In this document: positions 1 through 12,881 of the stretch, piece after piece
Numbering within the stretch: the first letter of the stretch is position 1
Layout of the letters: each line of letters begins with the position of its first letter
Assembly (NCBI GenBank): GCA_034401135.1
Contig: JAWZSP010000005.1
Coordinates: 2,914,001-2,978,000, forward strand
DNA length: 64,000 bases
Source: Volutella citrinella
Lineage: Eukaryota; Ascomycota; Sordariomycetes; Hypocreales; Nectriaceae
Direction of reading: 5' to 3'
The notes under the pieces: model-generated
Seen by the model: the letters and a program-made list of their open reading frames with translations, nothing else
What the model was told of the DNA's origin: nothing
Database searches by the model: none
Translations under genes and position numbers: made by a program

Positions 1-1739
1 CCAACCCACTCCCTTAGTGGTACACCGAGCTAGGCATGGCCCAAGGTTAGTGCGCTGAGCGGGAAGGCCCTCAAGTACCATAGCCGCCCCCTACGCGGTG
101 GCTGGTACACACGCTAGGTCGCGGCCGTTTTGTCGTTTTAATTTTGAATCGCAGGGATGGTGCGGATGAGGCCGGGGGTATCCACCGACTCCCACGCGCC
201 AATACCCACCTCGAGCCTGGCGCCGAATGGCCACAAGCTTGCACCGAACCAAGATGATGGGGGTTGGCGCCGTCACCGAACCCACCTCTCTCAAGTCTCA
301 GCGGCCAAGCGCACCACTTCCACCATCAACTGAAGCACAGCCGAATGCACAGCAGACGGGCGGCGCGCCCCTCGCAGGCAGCGTCGCAACCCTACATGGA
401 CTTCCCACAAGCACCACGCAGCGCGAGGGCGTTGTCGCAACCGCACTACGTTATCCGTAGTGGCGAAAATAACGCACAGCGCCTGTGCGGTACCCTGCCG
501 ATTGTTTCCTCGTATGGATGCCTGCCGAGGATGGCGATTGCGTTCCTGCATATCATCGTCCTGGGCAGTGTCTTGTGTTGGTGATGGTGATGCAACTGGT
601 AAGCCACATGAGTTTCTGCACCATGCGAAGTCGCTGCAACGAGTTCACCCATCCGTCCGCATGTGCGTCATTATCAGCGCGCTCTCACAATCGCATATGG
701 CTGACGGGAATTTGGGCCACTCTTCTATTGTTGGTGGTGGTTCATAGCCCGTGATATGGATACTGTCCTTCTCTCGGCGCTTGCCCACACATGAGTCAAT
801 CTGCCAGCTAGGCTCGCGCTTCTGCAATTTAGTACCAACACGGCCAAGACAGCCAAAAAAGAAATCCTTGGCTTCCTTCTTTCCTTCTAATTTCTGGGCG
901 ACTCTCGTCTCTCGTCTTATCGACGTGGCAAGTATCCGTAATTAGGTTGCGTCGATCGCGACACCATCTGTCCGTTGGCATTGGTACTACTAGCGGCGGT
1001 GTGTTGCAGAGCAACCTTCCATCCAAGTCGGACTTGTGCCTGCGCAGCCTGCAGCGTCAGGGTCATTAGTACTAATCAGTTGTCAGCAACATGCCTTCAA
1101 CTACCACAGGCCTTCAGGTCCACCACATTCACACCCCTCGCGCCCACGACCGTTCCATCGCATTTACGGTGTGCCGTCATGGACAAGATTTTACGGGAGC
1201 GGCTGGTCCAAAATGCCCAATTGACAACGCAAGTGAGCTGTCAAGTACCGTGGCTGTTGTGAGACATTCTAATCTTGCAGCTGATGATGGGCTGGCCAGC
1301 CAATCCAGCAGCCCCTCGGCGCTTGGGTGAGCCACTTCGTACAACACGCAATCAATGGATGCCGTATCACTCACGCGCTTCCGTCTGCTGGACACGGTAC
1401 TTTTCAACCGTTTCCTGAACTGTGACTGCCGTCGGGCAGTCGAAAGGGGCCGTGTCGTACGTGTCCCGTGCTTCGGGCCACGAACCGCAAACATATCCAG
1501 CGTCACATCGTGGGTGGTTCTTTTGCGCAACAAAAAGTGCTGTGAGCCGTTCTCTGTTTCTTTAGAATCCCTTCGTGACCCTTTTGTTCTAGTCGGAATT
1601 CAGGAAACGCGTCTCAGTTCCGCCATTGGCCTGCATACTAATTAGTCTTCAACAGCCCCTGCATACGAACGTGCTGGTTGCGCAGAATGTATGCTGTGAA
1701 ACTTGTGTGCTATCGTGCTTGATAGTATGTGATGATAAT

Positions 1740-3300
1740 CTTCCCCGTTATGAGATGGACATGGACGTAACGACCATCGGGGACAGGACCACATACACAA
1801 CTGCTCCGTCCATGTCCCAGCACCTCACCAGCCAGCCGTCTCGAGCCAGAACCTCGCCATTGATGCAATCATCAGCACAATCATAATGCCAGGAATTATC
1901 CATAGCTTTGGATAAAATCCCAAGGAGAGCTCCATTATCAGCAGGCCAGCTCCAGTCCCCCAGTCAACGCAATTTCCCACCTCCATGGGTCCCCTGTCCG
2001 CGGACCACACGTTTCACCAGGGACCAGGAACCAATTTTGAAGGAAGTTTTTCCGCGCCCGATCAGCGATAGGACAGACCGGGGTAGCTCCTCGCTGATCA
2101 GGCCGTGCTCAGAGGCCGAGCCTTTTGTGAGGCAATCTACAAGCACCATACTGAGCCTCCCCAGCGTGTTTCGGGCAAGGGTCTAAGCATGCCCAACATG
2201 GCGGAAGAAGTCGAGCACCACTGCCACCGCCAGCTCATCAATGAGTAGATTTACCTCCTCGTCATCCAGGCCAGAATGATGCTCCGCTCTCTTACATGAA
2301 CGGGCCTGGTGCTCCGGCGTGGACCGAAGCACTGGACAGTGCGCATGGTGGGGCCGATTAGATGCAGTTCGTCGCCCACTGCGGTCATTTGCAGCACATC
2401 CACCAGGCTGTTGCTGATAAACACCTCGAGCGGAAAGGAAACGCGACGGACGTCGATTTCAACGACGAGCTCAGTAGGCACGTCAGGCAGCCGCAATTAG
2501 CATTCATGATATACGGGGAGAGTTCCGGCCCAGTACTTAAAAGAGCACATGATAGAGGCAATAGTTAAACACAAAGGAATAGAGTTGCAAACGGCCTCAA
2601 TTTTTGGAAGATCGTTTGAGAAGTCCATAGAGCACACAGCCTCGTGCGTACACAACATGAATGGAAGCCATAGTGAAACCCACAGTAAATGCTATACCCA
2701 GCATTTCAACCACAGTATTAGTCCAGTAAGAGTCGCAATTAACGTTTGGCAGATGCCGCAACTGGCGCCCTCCTTATCCAGCAAGGTCTGCACTACGAAA
2801 GGTTGTTGAAAAGCTTCGTGATGAACAGAGGCCAGAGTTCTCCGATCTTTGTGGACCTCAATTAATATTTGCGGATTATTCTTTTAATCGTAAACTGAAT
2901 GTAGCCTAAACACTCTCATTATATATCCGTTTTGACATGCATTCAGCCGATTGAGTCATTTTTTTCGGCTTTCCACAAGTTCAGCATGATGTCTATACGG
3001 ATCATGTCTGGACTTCACGCACTTGTATCAAGCTTCAAATGCATTTCTGTAGACAAATGCTCCATGGGTCTTCTCGATACTTCCGGTCCTGGGCCCAAAG
3101 ATGATTCGAGGTATTCCAATTCAGCAATAGGACGAACTGCCATTCCCTCCCGAGGCATGTGCTGAAATAGGATGCAGTCACTTCCCGCCGCTTTTCACTG
3201 TATTGTCTTGTCAGAAAATTTTGAGAAGGTATCAGCCCCGAGATAAATCGAACTGGAATAATTACTAGTTGCGGGACGTTGAAGAAACGCACATTCAAGT
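1740..3300 (-). pseudogene. Coding-like relic, product not recognised
   Basis: One minus-strand frame runs from about 3121 down to a stop at 2251, about 290 codons, with in-frame stops only at 3028, 2956, 2884, 2692 and 2497, well below chance for this AT-rich DNA. The segments between stops read like protein and include hydrophobic stretches (for example LIATLTGLILWL) and a 82-codon piece at 2251-2496. Other frames nearby also look coding: 3165-3025 (starting MPREGMAVRPIAELEYLE), 2320-2190 (containing LLIDELAVAVVLDFF) and 1900-1740. A possible splice pair is GTAAGA at about 2294 with an AG at about 2187. This is either a decayed gene hit by point mutations and frameshifts, or a multi-exon gene I could not assemble. 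All stop types can arise by C-to-T change of CGA, CAA or CAG, so the stops alone do not prove repeat-induced mutation. Confidence 0.3.
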
Positions 3301-5167
3301 GCGTTCACTTCGGACTCATTTCTTCATCAATTCTGTTCTCTTCGCCACATTCGTTTACCGTACTACGCATAACAGGCACTTTCGCTTTTACACAGACATT
3401 TAGGACATGGCTTCCAACTGTCTTGTCCTTCTGTCAACGCGATTCTTAGTTAGTGAGTTGGTCAGTCGGCAGCGTCTTTTGATGTCGCAGAACTGACGGC
3501 TACGAGACTTGCCCTAGCAAATGACCGGACTTAGCCCAACGAAATATAAACAAAATTGTTTGGGTATTACACCCGCGTAAATAACAATCTAGAGGTGTGT
3601 TGCCAGGCCATTCACGTCCGCGATGGTTGGTTGTAATGCCAATTTGGTAGCGCTCTAGGGTAAGATCACTTTTCGCCCCTGATATTGTAGCATTCACTGG
3701 TTCATGCAGTATCTAATGACATGTTGCTACGGGTGTGGATGTTATGGAACAGACACCGTAAACATGGAATGCTAGCTCAAGGCCGTTCCTCAGGTGCGTC
3801 GGACCAAAACATGGGGTAGGGGCGGATCAGCACTCTACGGGTCATTATAGGGAGCATCAGATTTGTCGGCCAATTTCGTCGAACCGCACCGAGTCCTCTA
3901 CTGGTAAGTTCGGCGGTGTTTCACAGGCTAATGGGTATGTAAGTTGTTAAAATAACAAAGAGTTCCTTCTCCAGTTTGTGTCATCTGGCTGGTCGCCAAT
4001 ACCAAGACATCAACAACTGCAGAAAAAACCCGTACATTCTCATGGCCATACGGCGACATTTTATCTGGCTGTCCCTAGTTCTCTGGAGCCAGGGGAAATA
4101 CATGACGTGAAACGAGAAACCAAGACGTTCCGAAGAGAATCAGGAACAGTTGGCCATTGAGCCAACATGACTGAAAACTATTTGACCCACGGAACTACGG
4201 GTATACGGAGTAAGTCAAGCACTCATCTACATTAAGGGCACATTCAAGATCGACTCGCGTAAATCCTGTCTGTCGGATCCATGGTAGTACAGGCTGGATC
4301 TAATTGTTCTGACATCGCAACTTGTCTACGCACCCAGGGGCTTGGTGTGATTTCGACCAAGTTGGGCTGGTTTGGCACTCCATCTAACGTTTGGGAGGCA
4401 ACGCCAGCGCAGCCATTTGCGTCTTCGGATATATGACGCTGGAAATAAAAAAAACTGTCTGCCACTTGCATGGTGGCTAATCCAAGTTTAAGCATGAGCG
4501 ATTGAACCCGGCGGGTGGAAGTGGAGAGGCGCCCGTCACTGCGCGGAGAGTCCATGTGGTCGGATCGCCGTGGGGCGGGACGTCGGAGACTTGCGAGCGC
4601 CCACGCGTGTTAGGCGGAGCCCACTCCAGCGCTGGCGGGCGGGTTCGTGGACACGCCCGACCCCGGGTTCTTGGATGCATTGGATGGGGTGCCGGGATGA
4701 TGATAATGCGGGTTCAGCGGCCAAACTCTGAATGAATTGCGGCCGCATGGCTCGGAGAATGCAAACGCGGCCAGCGTGTTGTTATATGGGCCATGCTCAC
4801 CAAGCAACTGGCCGAAAGAGGCATGTCTCGGATGAAGCAAGGCTGCGAGGCACTCCAGCTACATGCTGCGCAGAGGCTGTCGGGACGCCGTCTCGGCCGA
4901 CCGGGTCTCAACTACGGCCCGAGCGACCGCTGTGACCCACCCCGGGACCCACTCGGGACCTTGTGTCAACATCATCGACGTCAGCCAACACTTGAAATCA
5001 CAGCCGCTTCAAGTGCTGGTTATTGCCGTTTTCGATGTGCCAGGGGAGGCGATATGCCGGACTCCAGCTTCAAGATCCGTCACAAGACGTAGTACTGTCA
5101 CGGATTGCACAGATTGCCACGCGGTGCCCCTGGCTCTGCAACACGGCCTCGTGTCCGCGATGCTGGG

Positions 5168-5184
5168 CCAATGCCAATGCCAAT
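5168..5184 (+). promoter_or_regulatory. Three CCAAT boxes in six-base phase
   Basis: CCAAT occurs at 5168-5172, 5174-5178 and 5180-5184, a tandem CCAATG hexamer. CCAAT is the target of the fungal HAP/CBC complex. It lies about 780 bp before the ABC transporter start. It could equally be a short hexamer microsatellite. Confidence 0.4.
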
Positions 5185-5592
5185 GGCACCACTCTACGTA
5201 AAGCGATGACCAGGGGCCCGCATGAGAATAAACTCGCACTCCAGTGATGTGACGGGGAGGAGAAAAGCCAGGTTTCCTCAGATCCACTCTAATACAGCGG
5301 CTGCATTGTCCCTGAGGGCTGACGTTGGCTCGAAATTTCCAGAAAGTTGCCCCGGATGGGTTAATGGGTCCCGGTTGGTGTCCGTCCACACACACTCTTA
5401 AACTACCTGTGAGGCCAGCCTCGGGGTCTACTACCAACCCGAGATCCCCATTGCCACAGACTCCCGCCCCCGGGGCACCTAGCGGCAGATATGGATCCCG
5501 TCAACGACCTGAAGGCACCGGTTTGCCCGGATTGCGCAACACCCGGCTTCGATTCAGGGCCCGTTCCCCCAAACGGGATTGGCCATTGCGAG

Positions 5593-5600
5593 TATATTTA
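5593..5600 (+). promoter_or_regulatory. TATA-like element of the ABC transporter
   Basis: TATATTTA lies 362 bp before the ABC transporter ATG. No upstream ATG was seen in the following ~320 bp, so a leader free of upstream ORFs is plausible. The transcription start is not shown by the sequence. Confidence 0.3.
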
Positions 5601-5961
5601 TCTACCCCTGGTCCTGACCCTTGGGACGAGGCTTTTTGCTAGGTGCTTCACTAGAAATCCCTTCTTCAACCCGGTTCCTTAAATTGGCGCGTGCCGGTCC
5701 TACTTTGTCTACCCTCTTACACACTTTGTCCACTGTTCTTGTCGTAAAGGCCGAACTAAGGGGTCCAGTCTTCGCGCCAGCCTTTGAAGCAGCAAACAGC
5801 AACTGCGAGCTCAGGGGTTCAGCAACCTTGTCGAATTCCCTTTAGCTCGCACGGAGCCCGTTTCGCTATCCAAGCAAAGCCAACATTGTCAAAGTCCAAC
5901 TTCCACGAACATCCATCTACATTCTCTACGTCTCTTCCGTTCACGAAACACGCAGTCAATC

Positions 5962-8900
5962 ATGTCTGCACTTCCTGAAAAGGGCCAGGAGAAGGCCCCT
6001 CCCAGTCACTCTGGGAGCCAGGAAACAGTCGTCGATGGCGTCAACCGAAGGCCTTCGACCAGCGATGACGATAATGACGAGGGTTCGGAGATGGAACGGC
6101 GCAACTCGAGAGTGCAGGAGCTTGCCCGGCAATACACGCAGCAGTCTCTCGGCGGGCAAGTCAACCGGGTTCACTCTCTGTTCAACAGCAACGACAATGC
6201 CGACTCGCCCCTCAACCCCAGCAGCGAAAAGTTCAACGCCCGCGCGTGGGCCAAGACGCTCGCCCAGACCATGAACGACCACGGCGCCGGGTTCCGCCAG
6301 ACGGGCATCTGCTTCGAGGACTTGAACGTCTTTGGCTACGGCGCCGAGACGGACTACCAAAAGGACGTGGGCAACGTCTGGCTCGAGCTGCCCAGCCTGG
6401 CGCGCAAGCTGGCGGGGCAGGGCAAGAAGCGGCGCATCGACATCCTGCGCGGCTTCGACGGCGTGGTTCGCGCGGGAGAGATGCTCGTGGTGCTGGGACC
6501 CCCCGGCGCGGGATGCTCGACGTTCCTCAAGTCCATCTCGGGCGAGACGGGCGGCATCTACATTGACGACTCGACCTACATCAACTACCAGGGCATCCCC
6601 GCCGACGAGATGCACAACTCGCACAAGGGCGAGGCCATCTACACGGCCGAGGTCGACGTGCACTTCCCGAACCTGCCCGTGGGCGACACCCTCACCTTTG
6701 CCTCTCGCGCGCGCTGCCCTCGCACCCTGCCGCCGGGAGTCTCCCGCGAGCAGTTCTCCGACCACTTCCGCGACGTCGTCATGGCCATGTACGGCATCAG
6801 CCACACCGTCAACACCAAGGTCGGCAACGAGTACATCCGCGGCGTGTCCGGCGGCGAGCGCAAGCGTGTGACCATCGCAGAGGCCACGCTCTCGACGGCG
6901 CCCTTCCAGTGCTGGGACAACTCGACCCGCGGCCTCGACTCGGCCAACGCCATCGAGTTCTGCCGCACCCTCCGCCTGCAGTCCGAGATGTTCGGCCAGA
7001 CGTGCGCCGTCTCCATCTACCAGGCGCCCCAGAGCGCCTACGACCTGTTCGACAAGGCTCTTGTCTTGTACGAGGGCCACCAGATCTTCTTTGGCCGCGC
7101 CGACGACGCCCGCCAGTACTTCATCAACCTCGGCTTCGAGTGCCCGGCCCGCCAGACGACTCCCGACTTCTTGACCTCGATGACGGCCCCGGACGAGCGC
7201 GTCGTCCGCAAGGGCTTCGAGGGCCGCGCCCCCCGCACGCCCGCCGAGTTCGCCGCCGCCTGGAAGGCCAGCAAGGAGTACGCCGCCCTCAAGGCTGAGA
7301 TTTCCGAGTACAAGTCTGCCCATCCCTTTGACGGCTCCGACGCCGAGGCCTTCCGTGAGCACAAGAAGGCCACCCAGGCCCGTCGCCAGCGCCTCAAGTC
7401 CCCCTTCACCCTGTCGTACGCCGAGCAGGTCAAGCTGTGCCTGTGGCGCGGCTTCAAGCGCCTCAGCTACGACCCCGGTCTGACTATGTTTGCCCTCATC
7501 GCCAACTCCTGCACCGCCCTCATCGTCTCGTCGCTGTTCTACAACTTGAATGACTCTACCGGTTCCTTCTACGGCCGCACTGCCGTCCTCTTCATGGCTA
7601 TCCTCGCCAACGCCTTCGCCAGTGCCCTCGAAATCCTGACGCTGTATGCCCAACGACCAATTGTCGAGAAGCATAACCGCTACGCCTTCTACCATCCCTC
7701 AGCTGAGGCCTTTTCCTCTATCCTGGTCGACATGCCCTACAAGATAGCCAATACGCTAGTCTACAACATCATCCTTTACTTCATGACTAACCTCAACCGA
7801 TCACCTGGACCCTTCTTCTTCTTCCTGCTGGTTGTGTTCCTCATGGTTTTGGCCATGTCTGGCATTTTCAGAACAATGTAAGAGCCAATTGCCCCTTCCC
7901 CCCTATGACCGATTCTTTGAAACTAACGACTTCAACAGCGGATCGTTGTCTCGAACTCTTTCCCAGGCCATGGTTCCCGCTGCCATCTTGATTCTGGCTC
8001 TCGTCATCTTCACCGGCTTCGTCATCCCCGTCGACTACATGCTTGGCTGGTGCCGCTGGATCAACTACATTGACCCCGTCGCTTATGGTTTCGAAGCGCT
8101 CATGATCAACGAGTTCTCTGGCAGGAATTTCAAGTGCTCTGCATTCATCCCTAGCCCCCAGATACCTGCCTATGCCAACGCTACGGGATTCAACCTGGCT
8201 TGCACCACCGTCGGCTCTGTCGCGGGCGAGGCCTTTGTCAACGGAGATGCCTACATGAACTCCCAGTACAAGTACTTTGCCAGCCACAAATGGCGCAATG
8301 TCGGCATCATGATTGCCTTTGTCATCGCCTTCCACATCATCTACATCGCCGCCACAGAGCTCATCTCCGCCAAGAAGTCCAAGGGCGAGGTTCTCCTCTT
8401 CCGGCGCGGAAGGTCCACCAAGGCTGCGCCCAAGCCTGCTGTCAAGGCCGATGTCGAGTCTTCGGCTGCCGCCACCGGCCCCGCTACCATCCTCGACAAG
8501 GCCATCTCCAACGTCGACGCCAGCAACATCCAGGGATCTACCAGCGTGTTCCACTGGAGCAAGGTCTGCTACGACATCAAGATCAAGAAGGAGCCCCGAC
8601 GAATCCTCGACGAGGTCGACGGCTGGGTCAAGCCTGGAACCCTGACTGCCCTCATGGGTGTCTCTGGCGCAGGCAAAACCACCCTGCTCGACTGCCTGGC
8701 TGACCGTGTCTCGATGGGCGTGATTACTGGAGAGATGTTGGTTGACGGCAAGATGCGCGATCAGTCCTTCCAGCGCAAGACTGGCTACGTGCAACAGCAG
8801 GATCTTCACTTGGAAACAAGCACGGTTCGCGAGGCCCTCGAGTTCAGCGCCTTGCTTCGCCAACCTGCTGCTACGCCGCGGGCCGAGAAGCTAGCCTACG

Positions 8901-10483
8901 TCGACGAGGTCATTAAGCTGCTTGATATGCATGAGTACGCAGATGCTGTGGTTGGCGTCCTCGGCGAAGGTCTCAACGTCGAACAACGCAAGCGTCTGAC
9001 TATTGGTGTTGAGCTTGCTGCCAAGCCACCTCTGCTTCTGTTCGTTGACGAGCCTACATCCGGTCTCGACTCCCAGACCTCCTGGGCCATCCTCGATCTC
9101 CTCGAGAAGCTGTCCAAGGCCGGACAGTCTATCCTGTGCACCATCCACCAGCCCTCGGCCATGCTCTTCCAGCGCTTCGATCGTCTGCTTTTCCTCGCCA
9201 AGGGTGGTCGAACTGTCTACTTTGGTGAGATTGGCGACAACTCCAAGACCCTGACCTCGTACTTTGAGAAGCACGGCGCCCCGGCCTGTCCCCCCGACGC
9301 CAACCCGGCCGAGTGGATGCTCGAGGCCATCGGCGCCGCACCCGGCTCGCACTCAGAGATTGACTGGCACCAGCAGTGGAAGCAGAGTGAAGAGTATCAG
9401 GGCGTCCAGCGCGAGCTCGAGCGTCTCAAGACTGAAGGCATCGCCAACGGAGAATCGCACGACTCTGACCCCGCCCAATACAAGGAGTTTGCCGCACCTC
9501 TCTGGAGCCAGCTTTTGATTGTCACCCGCCGCGTTTTCGAGCAGTACTGGCGAACCCCGTCGTACATCTACTCCAAGTTCATCCTCTGCGTCTCCGTCTC
9601 GTTGTTCATCGGCCTCGTCTTCCTCAACGCCCCCAAGAGCATCCAGGGCTTGCAGAACCAGATGTTCGCCATGTTCAACATCCTGACCATCTTTGGCCAG
9701 CTGGTGCAGCAGCAGATGCCTCACTTTGTCACGCAGCGATCGCTCTACGAGGTGCGCGAGCGTCCGTCCAAGACGTACAGTTGGAAGATCTTCATGCTGT
9801 CGCAGATCATCACGGAAATCCCCTGGAACTCGCTCATGTCCGTCTTTATGTGGGCGTGCGTCTACTACCCGGTGGGATTCTATAAGAATGCCGACGCCGC
9901 CCACCAGGGCACGGAGCGTGGTGGTCTCATGTGGCTGCTGATCTGGGAGTTCCTCGTCTTCACCTGCACCTTTGCCCATGCCTGTATCGCCATCACGGAG
10001 ACGGCTGAGGCAGGTGGTAACCTGGCCAACGTCCTCTTCATGATGTGCCTGTTCTTCTGCGGTGTCCTCGCCTCGAGCAATGCCATGCCTCGCTTCTGGA
10101 TCTTCATGTACCGCGTATCCCCCTTTACATACCTGGTGTCGGCCATGATGTCGACAGGCCTCGCCAACACGTCGGTTGAGTGTGCCAAGAACGAGTTTGT
10201 CAAGTTCCAAGCGCCCGACGGCCAGACGTGTGCGACGTACATCCAGAGCTACATCGATGCCACCAAATCGGGATACCTCGAGGACCCCTTTGCCGAGAAG
10301 TTCTGCAGCTTCTGCCCCCTCAACAGCACCAACTCCTTCCTCAAGCAGATCAGCGCCAGCTACGACAACCGATGGCGTGACTTTGGCATCGGAATGGTCT
10401 TCATCGTGGTCAACATTGTCGCCGCGCTTGGCCTCTACTGGCTTGTTCGCATGCCCAAGGGCAAGAAGAAGGCCAGCAAATAA
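5962..10483 (+). CDS. PDR-type (ABCG) multidrug ABC transporter, full size
   Basis: Exons 5962-7877 and 7939-10483; the 61-bp intron has GTAAGA, a CTAAC branch and CAG. Product 1486 aa, the usual length of a full PDR pump with order NBD1-TMD1-NBD2-TMD2. NBD1 has the fungal PDR form of Walker A (GPPGAGCS, 179-186, Cys in place of Lys), signature VSGGE (295-299) and a Walker B region ending WDNSTRG (318-324). NBD2 has a canonical Walker A (GVSGAGKT, 879-886), a degenerate signature LNVEQ (from 984) and Walker B FVDEPTSG with D1009-E1010. This asymmetry is standard for the family. Each half is followed by about six membrane segments. The expected role is ATP-driven export of toxic or hydrophobic compounds at the plasma membrane; the substrate cannot be read from sequence. 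It stands alone, with no biosynthetic genes next to it. Confidence 0.96.
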
Positions 10484-11743
10484 ATTAATCCACCCCGTCA
10501 CTTCACACAATTTCCTTCACCCTCACCCTCACTCTGTACATAGATCGTTTTGCTATTGCACTTTTTAGACATACACCTCCCGGAGTCATGGGAATATTTC
10601 ATAGACGCGTTATTACATAAATAGGAGATGAATTATAAATAAATTTGGTTCCATGTTCAAGTCTATTGTTTCTCGCCCCCCTCAAGAGTAATTGATTTGA
10701 TCAAAAGCAATAATTGTGAGTAGTTAGATGACACCTCGTGATAGATTAAAAGTGGAGACGCGGCAATGTCGGCGTTTGTAGATGCCGACCCTCAGCAACA
10801 TCGAGATGTTAGTCGCCCAGAAGGAGCAGTTGGACAGTTGAATCTCGCGGAAACATGAAAATGGGCGAGCGAAGCTTACAATAAGCGCCTGGGGCAAAAT
10901 GTATCATGTGCCAAGGAGAAATCTGTACCATACTACCACATTACTCTGCGTAAAGTCGCCATGTTGCGCCTTGTCCAACCAGCCTTGGTTGAATATTGAT
11001 AAGATCTATTCTTGGCTTCAAGGCACACGAATGATCTGATACACTGTAGTAACGGCCTTATTTCCGCCTTCGTCCTCTCCTCCCGGACCCGAGGGAGCGG
11101 GATGCCCAGGTGGTTGCATTCGTAAAGGTGTATGTAAGTGCAGTAGGTCCGATCTTGGCGGACGGTGATGAATCGATAATCTGCCCAGCCCTACGGAGGG
11201 GACGCTGTATCAGCGGGTACATGAGAATGGCAGCGAGACGCCACCGCAACCCAAGTACCCTGCTGCCCATGCAGGTAGGCCCCCGTCGCGCTCGCGCCCT
11301 GCATTGCCGCCGACCCTCCGACCTCCGACCACACCCATTGCCTAAAGCGGCAATACGCTAGCCCCACCAGAGAGCAATATGCCGTCTCCATGTGGCCGCG
11401 ATGCCGATGGCCGAAGACTGTCGCGCTTCCTGGCGACCGATTTCTGGGTAAGCAAACGGGGTTAACGAAAAATACGACGGCCTGAGCTGCAGGGAGCTAG
11501 GGCGAGCTCTTAATATTTAGTTTCAGGCCCGTCCCGCGCCACGAGAGCTGGGGATTCGACTCCAAACGCATTTTGCTGGCCAAACTATCAATCGGCTGAT
11601 GATCAATTTCAGATAACAGCAGCACTTCACTTTCGCAGACACCACCAGCTCGAGTCTGCCCACCAGACCACCCACGGCATCGCAGCCTCGTTCATTGAAA
11701 TCTCGTCCCTTTCTTATCAATCGTCGCCTCAGAAGCAGACACA
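10484..11743. other. Intergenic: ABC transporter 3' end and DUF3112 gene promoter
   Basis: An AATAAA poly(A)-type signal at 10638-10643 lies 155 bp after the ABC transporter stop. The rest shows no convincing ORF or RNA gene. The last ~150 bp form the leader of the DUF3112 gene. Confidence 0.5.
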
Positions 11744-12881
11744 ATGGCGTCTGCATCCTCAGGCCAAGGCCAAACCGGCGCGTATGCCCCGGTAAGTCAC
11801 CTCCACCAGACTCCGTCGACCTTACTTGCGTCCTCACGGAAGCTAACAACGTTTGCCTTCTACCCAGGGTCCTCCATATCCCCCCATGGTTGCCGGCCTC
11901 GGTGGCCTCCCCACCACAGCCGTCGACGACCCCATCAGCGGCGCCATCCTGGGCCTCTTCGTCGTCGGCGCCGTCACCAACATGACCATCTTCCAGATCA
12001 ACCGCCGCCGCTCCCACAAGTTCATCCTGTCGGCGCTGCTCTTCGGCTTCTGCATGGCCCGCATCGTCGCCAACTCGCTGCGCATCGCCTGGGCCTCACA
12101 CCCGCGGAACGCCAGCATCGCCATCGCCGCCAGCGTCATGATGAACGCCGGTGTTATCCTGCTCTTCATCGTCAACCTCATCTTCGCCCAGCGCATCCTG
12201 CGCGCCTACCACCCCGTCATCGGCTGGTCCAAGCCCGCCACCATCGTCTTCCGCGTCCTCTACGCCAGCATCGTGGCCTGCCTCATTATGGTCATCGTCG
12301 CCGTCGTCTATAGCTTCTATACACTCGATCCCCACGTGAGGTCGCAGATCCTCAGCATCCAGCGCACCGGCGCCACCTACTTTGCCTTCCTGGCCTTCCT
12401 TCCACTACCCATCGTTCTCCTCAGCCTCGTTCTGCCCCGCAAGGCACCCATGGACAAGTTTGGCCAGGGCCGCATGCGCACCAAGGTCGCCCTCCTCGTC
12501 TTCACCTCGGTCCTGCTAAGCATTGGTGCTGGCTTCCGCGCCGGAGTCGCCCTCTCGCCTCCTCGCCCCATGAACAACCCCGCCTGGTACCACCACAAGG
12601 CCTGCTTCTACGTCTTCAACTATGTCATCGAGCTGACTGTCGTCTTCACTTACACCGTGTCCCGGTTCGACCGCCGGTTCCACATCCCCAACGGCAGCAG
12701 CGGGCCCGGAGACTATTCCAACAGCGAGTCTGAGCCCAAGCCCGAAGTCACACTCTCGCGTATCAACACCGAGGAGGAGGTTTTCGGCGACGATGTCCGC
12801 CCCCCTACCGAGGACTTGCAATCGGCGCGGGCCCCTTTCTGGTCGGGGAAACGAAACCAGGAGGCCAAAGAATCCGTGTAA
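11744..12881 (+). CDS. DUF3112-type seven-helix membrane protein
   Basis: Exons 11744-11791 and 11868-12881 (76-bp intron, GTAAGT, CTAAC, CAG); 353 aa. After a 30-residue Gly/Pro-rich N-terminus there are about seven hydrophobic helices between residues ~35 and ~270, beginning ISGAILGLFVVGAV and including IVACLIMVIVAVV, then a polar acidic tail of ~80 residues rich in Ser, Pro and Glu. This layout matches the fungal DUF3112 family, which some genome projects label as a family C-like G-protein-coupled receptor; ligand and signalling partners are not established. The cytoplasmic tail has possible phosphorylation sites. It converges on the PP2A gene with ~800 bp between stops. The family call rests on overall pattern, not on a diagnostic motif. 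Confidence 0.8.

Larger units (their letters stand above)
1..5961. other. Gene-poor left flank and ABC transporter upstream region
   Basis: No recognised intact gene in about 6 kb. Composition changes along it: sampled lines around 2881-2940 and 3541-3600 are only about one third G+C, against about 60% in the genes, while 4500-5500 is GC-rich. The minus strand between about 1740 and 3300 has coding-like frames (listed separately). A 103-codon ATG frame at 4244-4555 (minus) resembles nothing I know. A triple CCAAT box at 5168-5184 and a TATA-like stretch at 5593-5600 lie ahead of the ABC transporter start at 5962. Confidence 0.6.

Noticed and set aside
5956..7695. 579-codon open frame on the minus strand
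   Set aside because: It lies opposite ABC transporter exon 1. High GC at third codon positions removes stops on the other strand; the product is low in complexity (Val/Gly/Ala/Glu-rich).
9353..10510. 385-codon open frame on the minus strand
   Set aside because: Antisense shadow of ABC transporter exon 2, same reason.
11528..11565. B-box-like GATTCGACTCC
   Set aside because: The flanking bases do not pair as a T-stem and no A-box lies at the right distance.
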